64,000 nt of DNA from positions 1 to 64,000 of the forward strand of contig NZ_JMQN01000036.1 in the NCBI RefSeq assembly GCF_000705555.1. Reading direction: 5' to 3'. The notes under the pieces are model-generated. The model had not been told where the DNA came from, ran no database searches, and was given only the letters and a program-made list of their open reading frames with translations. Both the position numbers and the translations under genes were made by a program. This document shows, piece by piece, positions 56,410 to 64,000 of this stretch. Every line of letters begins with the position of its first letter. Position 1 is the stretch's first letter. This DNA comes from Marinobacterium lacunae. GTDB lineage: Bacteria > Pseudomonadota > Gammaproteobacteria > Pseudomonadales > Balneatricaceae.

Positions 56410-57288
56410 TCAGAACAGTCCCAGGCGACGGGTGATCGCCTGCCAACGCTCAGATCTGTCGGCGCTGATCTCCGGATTAACCGCCGCAACCGAATCCACA
56501 AGCATGTTCAACGCCAGCGTCAACGCGCTGGTGGACTCAAGAAACAGGCCTGTTCTTGATTTCGCATAGACGACATAGCGGGTGTATTCGGTTGCCCAGT
56601 GACAGGATTCGTCCGTAATAATAATCAGCTCCATGCCGAGCTCCGCCGCCATCTGGCAGAGTATCCGGCCCTCGCCGGCATAGGGCACCACGTCGATCAA
56701 TACCAGGCAGGCGTGACGGCCCTCTGCGTCGGCGTGTATCGCGATCCATTCGCTTAGCATACTGTCGTGCGCCGATATGTACTGCACACCGTCACGCGCA
56801 AGCCCCAGTCGCTTGCCGAAATCCTCGGACAATCCGCGTACCGACTGAAACCCGGTCACGAATACCCGTTGCGCATCGGCCACCACACGGGTCATGTCAG
56901 ACCACATCTCACTCTGCACCTGCCGGGCAATACCGGCCAACGCCTGGGATTCAGCCGCCAGCGTCTGCTCATAGTGAAGCGGTTTGCCTGGTGAATCCGC
57001 CTGAGGCCCCTCCCCTTCGACCTCTGTCATCTCCTGTTTCAGCTCGCGTTTGAGCGCGGAGATGCCCTTAAATCCCAATTTGTTGAAAAAACGGCTGACC
57101 GTAATCGGACTGACGGCGGCATTCTTGGCGATTGATGCGCCGGTCTCGAAGCCCATCTGATGGAGGTTGAGCAACACATACTGGGCAACCCGCGCCTCCG
57201 ATGCCGAAAGCTGGGGCATCGAAGCTTGTAGCTTTTTCGCCAGTCGCGGTGCGACCGATTGAGAGTGGGAGGAGAAGAGGTTTTCCAT
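56410..57288 (-). CDS. MurR/RpiR-family transcriptional regulator
   Basis: This 292-residue protein has an N-terminal HTH_6 domain (about 20-95, LSASEARVAQYVLLNL, SPITVSRFFNKLGFKGISALKREL) and a C-terminal SIS domain (about 130-270, RVFVTGFQSVRGLSEDFGKR, ELIIITDESCHWA). Usual SIS ligands are sugar phosphates, but members near amino-acid transport genes exist. It lies convergent with the peptidase and is the natural candidate regulator of the transporter-peptidase operon. ATG at 57286-57288 is chosen; 83 upstream codons in frame look non-coding. Confidence 0.9.
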   Translation of the reverse strand: MENLFSSHSQSVAPRLAKKLQASMPQLSASEARVAQYVLLNLHQMGFETGASIAKNAAVSPITVSRFFNKLGFKGISALKRELKQEMTEVEGEGPQADSPGKPLHYEQTLAAESQALAGIARQVQSEMWSDMTRVVADAQRVFVTGFQSVRGLSEDFGKRLGLARDGVQYISAHDSMLSEWIAIHADAEGRHACLVLIDVVPYAGEGRILCQMAAELGMELIIITDESCHWATEYTRYVVYAKSRTGLFLESTSALTLALNMLVDSVAAVNPEISADRSERWQAITRRLGLF

Positions 57289-57478
57289 CAGGACCCCGAC
57301 AACAGGTACGTAAGCTGATGATCTTGCCCCGTCTTCAGCTTCATATCCAGTGCGAATGACGGAGCGCGCCCCCACGGGAGAGGCATATACAATAGGACCA
57401 CAAGGCCCTGAGCACAGTTTCCGGTGGCACCTCTCAAGCACCGCCAATAAGCGCTCGAGGTTAAATTGAGCCCCCGGC

Positions 57479-57494
57479 AATAGATATATACAAT
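57479..57494 (+). promoter_or_regulatory. Possible HutC operator upstream of hutC
   Basis: AATAGATATATACAAT is an imperfect palindrome whose right half (TATACAA) matches the HutC half-site known from Klebsiella and Pseudomonas (TTGTATA on the other strand). It lies 36 bases before the hutC start. The rest of the divergent gap 57289-57529 shows nothing certain. Confidence 0.35.
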
Positions 57495-57529
57495 CGAGCA
57501 ATGACATCAGCCAAGAACCGGGATATCGG

Positions 57530-58240
57530 GTGAGCAACCAGCCGCGTTACCAGCAGATCAAGCAGTACATTCTCGACGGTATCGAGCAGCAGCGATACAC
57601 GCCCGGCAGCCGCATCCCCACCGAACACCAACTGGCCGAGCAGTTCTCCGTCAGCCGCATGACAGTGAACAAGGCGATACGTGATCTGGTACAGGAGAAC
57701 CGACTGGTACGCTATCCGGGACTGGGCACCTTTATCGCCGATGCCAAAGCGGAATCGCCACTGGCGGAGATCCGTAACATCGCCGAGGAGGTGCGCCACC
57801 GCGGCCACGCCTACAGCTGCCGGGTGGAGCGCCTTGAAAGCACCGCTGCCAATGAGGTGGTCGCGATGCAGATGGGGCTGCCGATCGGCACCCGCGTCTA
57901 CCATTCGGTGATCGTGCATCTTGAGGAGGGCATGCCGATTCAGCTGGAGGATCGCTATGTCGCCGCAGCGCTGGTACCGGGCTATATCGATCAGGATTTC
58001 ACCCTCGCCACACCCAACGAGTACCTCTCCAAAACCTGCCCGATCTCCAGTATCGAACATATCGTCGAAGCGGTGCTGCCGGACACCCGCGCACAGGCGC
58101 TACTTGAGATCGACGCCGGTACGCCCTGCATTCTGGTGGGCAGACGAACCTGGTCCGATGGACGGCTTATCAGCTACGCCAGCCTGACCCACCCAGGGCC
58201 ACGCTACAAGCTGCGCTCGATCACAACGCTAAGCGCCTGA
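57530..58240 (+). CDS. hutC: Histidine utilisation repressor
   Basis: HutC is a GntR-family repressor released by urocanate. The 236-residue protein has a winged helix (about 5-70, PTEHQLAEQFSVSRMTVNKAIR) and a UTRA ligand domain (IQLEDRYVAAALVPGYIDQDF). The start is GTG at 57530. It lies convergent with the antiporter gene of the hut cluster, and hutH-U-G follow on the other strand, so its targets are at hand. Confidence 0.94.
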   Translation: MSNQPRYQQIKQYILDGIEQQRYTPGSRIPTEHQLAEQFSVSRMTVNKAIRDLVQENRLVRYPGLGTFIADAKAESPLAEIRNIAEEVRHRGHAYSCRVERLESTAANEVVAMQMGLPIGTRVYHSVIVHLEEGMPIQLEDRYVAAALVPGYIDQDFTLATPNEYLSKTCPISSIEHIVEAVLPDTRAQALLEIDAGTPCILVGRRTWSDGRLISYASLTHPGPRYKLRSITTLSA

Positions 58241-58299
58241 TATAAGCACCTGATAAAAGCGTTGCGAGCCCGAGGGTAGACCACGGGCCCGCGAGGGGA

Positions 58300-59745
58300 T
58301 CAGAGGGTGACGGCGGCGAACCAGCCGAAGACCAGCAGCGGCAGGTTGTAGTGCAGAAAGGTCGGCACCACGGTATCCCAGATATGGTTATGCTGGCCGT
58401 CCACATTGAGACCGGCTGTTGGCCCCAGTGTCGAGTCAGAGGCGGGTGAGCCCGCATCACCAAGAGCACCGGCTGTTCCCACCAGCGCCACCACGGCAAT
58501 CGGCGAGAAGCCCAGCTGCACCGCCAGCGGCACAAAGATCGCGGCAATGATCGGCACCGTGGAGAAGGAGGAGCCGATGCCCATGGTAATCAGTAGCCCC
58601 ACCACCAGCATGGCAAACGCAGCCAACCCACGGCTGCCCTCGACCAGACTGGCCGAGGCGCTGACCAGCGATCCGATATCACCGGTATCGCGCAGCACCT
58701 GAGCAAAACCGCTCGCGGCGATCATGATGAAGCCGACCATCGCCATCATCTTCATCCCTTCAACGAAGGCGTCATCTCCTTCCTGCCATTTCAGCACGCC
58801 GGACAGGGAGAAGATCAGAAAGCCGACCAATCCGCCAAACACCATGGAGTCGGTAAACAGCTGCACCATGAACGCAGCGCCCAGTGCGACAACAGCCACG
58901 ATCAGGGTTTTCGGCGAATAGGGCGTACCGGTGCTTTCGGTGCGCTCGATCCGGTTCAGATCGTAGTCCCGGGTTCCGCGATAACTGAAGAAGATGGCGA
59001 TCAGCAGCCCCGCAACCATACCGAGCGCCGGAATCGCCATCGCCTGCAGCGGACTCACAGCGCTGACATCCAGTCCGCTCTGCTGGATATTGCCGAGCAG
59101 AATGTCATTCAGATAGATCGAGCCGAAGCCCACCGGCAACAGCATGTAGGGCGTTACCAACCCGAAGGTCAACGCACAGGCCACCAGACGGCGGTCCATC
59201 CGCAACTTCGCCATCACGTAGAGCAGCGGCGGCACCAGCAGGGGAATGAACGCGATGTGGATCGGCACGATGTTCTGTGACGACACAGACGCCAGCGCCA
59301 GTATCGCGGTCAGGCCGTACCGGATCAGGCCAACCTGACGCTGATCGGTTTTATCGCCGATCAGCGCCGCCACCTTGTCGGCCAGCATATGCGGTATACC
59401 GGATTTGGAGATCGCCACCGCAAAAGCCCCGAGCAGTGCGTAACTGAGCGCGATCTGCGCCCCACCCTGCAGGCCCTCGTTAAAGGAGCCGATGGTGTCA
59501 TGTACCGAGAGCCCGCTGATGGCACCGGCCAGAACCGCCGCCGTGATCAGTGCAATAACCACGTTCACCCGCATCAGGCTGAGCACGATCATCACCAATA
59601 CACTGACCAACACGGCATTGAGACCGGCGGTCACGGGCGAGAAGCTGGTGTAGAGCAGAAACGCGGCGATCACCGCAAAGATCAGGACAACACTCCGGGA
59701 CACACCGGTCTGTTCCGGGGCACCGGAGGATAACGCGTCGTTCAT
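58300..59745 (-). CDS. NhaC/YuiF-type permease of the hut cluster
   Basis: This 481-residue membrane protein has about twelve segments and belongs to the Na+/H+ antiporter-like (YuiF) group. Marks are SALMRVNVVIALI-type N-terminal helices, SSQNIVPIHIAFIPLLVPPL, VGIGSSFSTVPII-like GIGSSFSTVPIIAAIFVPLA and GDAGSPASDSTLGPTAGLN. Some subsystem annotations, as I recall, call YuiF a histidine permease; linkage to hut supports histidine or urocanate uptake. It lies 188 bases after hutH with its own GAGG ribosome-binding site. That gap (59746-59933) has an AT-rich stretch (59761-59783) that could hold its promoter. Confidence 0.88.
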   Translation of the reverse strand: MNDALSSGAPEQTGVSRSVVLIFAVIAAFLLYTSFSPVTAGLNAVLVSVLVMIVLSLMRVNVVIALITAAVLAGAISGLSVHDTIGSFNEGLQGGAQIALSYALLGAFAVAISKSGIPHMLADKVAALIGDKTDQRQVGLIRYGLTAILALASVSSQNIVPIHIAFIPLLVPPLLYVMAKLRMDRRLVACALTFGLVTPYMLLPVGFGSIYLNDILLGNIQQSGLDVSAVSPLQAMAIPALGMVAGLLIAIFFSYRGTRDYDLNRIERTESTGTPYSPKTLIVAVVALGAAFMVQLFTDSMVFGGLVGFLIFSLSGVLKWQEGDDAFVEGMKMMAMVGFIMIAASGFAQVLRDTGDIGSLVSASASLVEGSRGLAAFAMLVVGLLITMGIGSSFSTVPIIAAIFVPLAVQLGFSPIAVVALVGTAGALGDAGSPASDSTLGPTAGLNVDGQHNHIWDTVVPTFLHYNLPLLVFGWFAAVTL

Positions 59746-59933
59746 GGATAACCTCATTCATACTTATACTTATTAGTGTAAAGCGAACCCCCACCTCAGT
59801 TCACGCCACAAACACCCCAAGGGATGACTTCAGGCATGAAAAGGCCCAGTGAGTGCCGACGAGGCGCCCACCATCCTGAGATTCGCTGTAGAGGTCGACA
59901 GGGCGGTTGTCGCCGCCCCGTCAGCTGGCAATA

Positions 59934-61471
59934 TCAGCCGCCAAGGCTTGGCAGCAGACTCACCGGCAGATGTGCGTTTAAGGCCGCACTTTGGATCAAC
60001 TGCTTGGCACGCTCGATATCGGGCGCGAAGTAACGGTCCTTGTCGTAGAAGGGCACCACCGCACGCAGCTGCGCCTTGCAGGCTTCAACCCCTTCAGAGG
60101 CGGCCAGCGGTGCGCGGAAATCCAGCCCCTGACAACCGGCCAGTAGCTCTACCGCCAACACGCCGGCTGTATTGTCGGCCATATCGCGCAGACGACGGGC
60201 TGCAAACGTGGCCATGGAGACATGATCCTCCTGATTGGCCGAGGTCGGCATACTGTCTACCGACGCCGGATGCGCCAGTGTCTTGTTCTCCGACGCCAGT
60301 GCCGCCGCAGTCACCTGTGCGATCATGAAACCGGAGTTAACGCCGCCGTTATCCACCAAGAAAGGCGGCAGCTTGCTCAGGTTGGAGTCGATCAGCAGCG
60401 CCATACGGCGCTCCGACAGCGCACCGATCTCGGCGATCGCCAGTGCCAGATTATCCGCCGCCATCGCCACCGGCTCGGCGTGGAAGTTACCGCCGGAGAT
60501 AAAGTCGTTCTCGTCGGCGAACACCAGCGGGTTATCCGATACTGCATTGGCCTCGACCAGCAGCACCTCGGCGGCCTGACGGATCTGTTGCAGGCAGGCG
60601 CCCATCACCTGGGGCTGACAGCGCAGGGAGTATGGGTCCTGTACCTTCTCGCAACCAGCGTGGGAGTCTCCGATCTCGGAGCGCTCACCGAGGAGGTGAC
60701 GATAGGCTGCCGCGGCATCGATCTGCCCCTTCTGGCCGCGCACGGCGTGAACACGGGCATCGAACGGACGGCGGCTGCCCAGCGCCGCTTCCACCGATAT
60801 AGCACCGGCCGCGGTCGCGGCGGCATAGAGATCCTCGGCGGCAAACAGCCCCTGCAAGGCGAATGCGGTGGATGCCTGAGTACCGTTGAGCAGCGCCAGA
60901 CCCTCTTTCGGCGCCAGCGTAATCGGCTCGAGACCTGCGATACGCAGGCCTTCTGCGCCACTGATCCGCTCGCCCTTGTGGATAACTTCACCCTCGCCCA
61001 GCAGCACCGTGCTCATGTGTGCCAGCGGTGCCAGATCACCGGATGCGCCCACCGAGCCCTTTTCCGGCACGCAGGGATAAACCTCGGCGTTAACCAGCTG
61101 GATCAGCGCCTCGATCACCGACAGACGGATGCCGGAGTAGCCCCGTGCCAGCGAATTGATCTTCAGCACCATCATCAGCCGCACGGTGGACTCACTCATC
61201 AGCGCGCCGATACCCGCTGCGTGGGAGAGCACGATGCTGCGCTGGAGCAGCTCGAGATCCTCGGGCGCGATGCGGGTGTTAGCCAGCAGGCCAAAGCCGG
61301 TATTGATGCCGTACACCACGCGGTTTTCCTCGATCACCCGCGTTACCGCACGGGAGCTGGCGTGAATCCCCTCATGGCTGGTGGGGTCCAGCTGTAGCCG
61401 GATCGCCCGATCATTCACCTGTCTGAGTTCGGCAAGCGTCATCTCGCCGGGACGGATAGTCAGTGTTGTCA

Positions 61472-61472
<1 letters not shown>
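59934..61472 (-). CDS. hutH: Histidine ammonia-lyase
   Basis: HutH turns histidine into urocanate and ammonia. The MIO prosthetic group forms from A143-S144-G145 in [15 protein letters not shown], and Y54 in [10 protein letters not shown] is the catalytic tyrosine. The 512-residue length is normal. Its ATG overlaps the hutU stop by one base (TAATG), so the two are translated in sequence. Confidence 0.98.
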
Positions 61473-63148
<1,676 letters not shown>

Positions 63149-63159
63149 TATTATTGGCC

Positions 63160-64000
63160 TCATTTAACAATACAGTGGAACAGACGCGCCGCGACGCGGG
63201 CGGTCCGTTGATCGATATCGAACGCCGGGTTGTACTCGGCCATGTCGGCCAGGCGCAGCTTGCCGCTGGCCCGGACCGCCTCGATCAGCGGCTCCAGCAC
63301 ATCGAGGTCAACCCCTCGCGCCGCCGGAGCACTGACACCGGGCGCCACCCAGGCCGGCAGTACATCCAGATCGATGGTCAGATAGAGCAGATCGCAGCCA
63401 TCCATAAACTGCTTGAGCTGCGCCCGGGTTTCGTCCAGTTGGTTGATTCCCATATCGGCGTCTTTGCGGTAGCTGACGCCAAGCTGTTCGGCGCGCTGGA
63501 ACAGCGCACGCGTGTTGGACATTTCGCTGACACCCAGACAGCAGTAGCGAAATGGATACCCTTTGCGCTCACAGGCGTTGGCGATCTGCAGGAAGGGCGT
63601 ACCCGAACTGCAGCCCTGTGTGTCGTTACGCAGATCGAAGTGGGCATCAAAGTTGATAATGCCGATGCGCGGCACAGCGCCCTGCGCTTCCAGATGCTGT
63701 GCCAGCCCCAGCCAGCTGCCGTAGGCCACCTCATGACCACCGCCGAGCACGAAGGGCAGATGCCCGCTGTCCAGCAGTGATGTCACGCGATCGGCCAGCA
63801 CCTGATGGGCGTGCTCCAACTCTTGGGCTTCGCAGCGGATATTGCCGGCATCGTAGACCGGCCGCTCAGGCGACCAGGGCAGGTTCACCAGCAAACGCCG
63901 AATTCGATCCGGTGCCTCGGCAGCCCCTGTACGGCCCTGATTACGCCGCACCCCTTCATCGCTGCAAAAACCGACCAGCGCCAGTCCGGCGGGCTCTTCG
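63160..64000 (-). CDS. hutG: Formimidoylglutamase (5' end beyond window)
   Basis: HutG hydrolyses N-formimidoylglutamate to glutamate and formamide. This arginase-fold protein shows the manganese ligands in [23 protein letters not shown] and [14 protein letters not shown]. The frame is open to base 64000 (reading [20 protein letters not shown]), so the start lies outside. A GTG at 63951 is in frame but would cut off family sequence. hutI is not in the window. Confidence 0.95.
   Translation of the reverse strand, partial: EEPAGLALVGFCSDEGVRRNQGRTGAAEAPDRIRRLLVNLPWSPERPVYDAGNIRCEAQELEHAHQVLADRVTSLLDSGHLPFVLGGGHEVAYGSWLGLAQHLEAQGAVPRIGIINFDAHFDLRNDTQGCSSGTPFLQIANACERKGYPFRYCCLGVSEMSNTRALFQRAEQLGVSYRKDADMGINQLDETRAQLKQFMDGCDLLYLTIDLDVLPAWVAPGVSAPAARGVDLDVLEPLIEAVRASGKLRLADMAEYNPAFDIDQRTARVAARLFHCIVK

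Noticed and set aside
58241..58299. Hairpin GAGCCCG/CGGGCCC between hutC and the permease gene
   Set aside because: One mismatch and no T-run on either strand, so it is not a convincing terminator.

Overview
The window is a 64 kb piece of chromosome from a GC-rich gammaproteobacterium. It is probably marine and on the Pseudomonas/Oceanospirillales side of the class. The evidence is gene order: four tRNAs ahead of tuf, birA-coaX, ptsP-rppH next to an HAD gene, pepP-ubiH-ubiI beside zapA and 6S RNA, argH near hemCDXY, and ubiD-rho-trxA-ppx all match the order known from Pseudomonas, with local differences. The marine assignment is an inference from a TRAP cassette whose enzymes resemble DMSP/3-hydroxypropionate catabolic proteins.

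Layout. 1-6.1 kb (minus strand): the 5' end of tuf with a Thr-Gly-Tyr-Thr tRNA block and its promoter, a SPOR-like protein, coaX, birA, folA, thyA, lgt and a TSUP permease. 6.2-13.9 kb: an NRDE protein, ptsP, rppH, an HAD phosphatase, a CBS-pair protein, an aldo/keto reductase, rlmI and an orphan gcvH. 14-20.4 kb: ubiI, ubiH, pepP and ygfB on the minus strand, then a divergent coiled-coil gene, zapA, 6S RNA and 5-formyl-THF cyclo-ligase, followed by a 41-residue membrane microprotein with a structured leader. 20.5-27 kb: a diguanylate cyclase carrying two periplasmic-binding-protein domains, an AEC permease, a GcvR-like double-ACT protein, an MFS permease and argH.

27.2-34.1 kb is an accessory catabolic cassette: a TRAP transporter, an iron-type alcohol dehydrogenase, an MmsA/DddC-like acylating aldehyde dehydrogenase and an IclR regulator. 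It sits where Pseudomonas has algZ-algR between argH and hemC. Its promoter has a consensus -35 and is bracketed by two copies of an 18-bp dyad. 34.2-50.2 kb returns to core genes: hemCDXY, a UPF0114 protein, ferredoxin, ubiD, rho, trxA, ppx, pckA, hslO, a PAP2 phosphatase, hslR, yrfG, nudE and a small cysteine-containing membrane protein. sodB follows.

51.2-57.3 kb is a second accessory block: a PotDABC-type ABC importer in one operon with a DmpA/BapA-like P1 aminopeptidase whose catalytic residues are all recognisable, and a convergent RpiR-type regulator. 57.5-64 kb is a histidine utilisation locus (hutC, then an antiporter-type permease, hutH, hutU and hutG on the opposite strand; hutG runs off the window).

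There is no prophage, insertion sequence, CRISPR array or defence system. The parts most worth following up are the two transporter-enzyme cassettes with visible operators, the microprotein and its leader, and the use of the 6S RNA 3' strand as a ribosome-binding site. No gene-free stretch exceeds about 265 bases.
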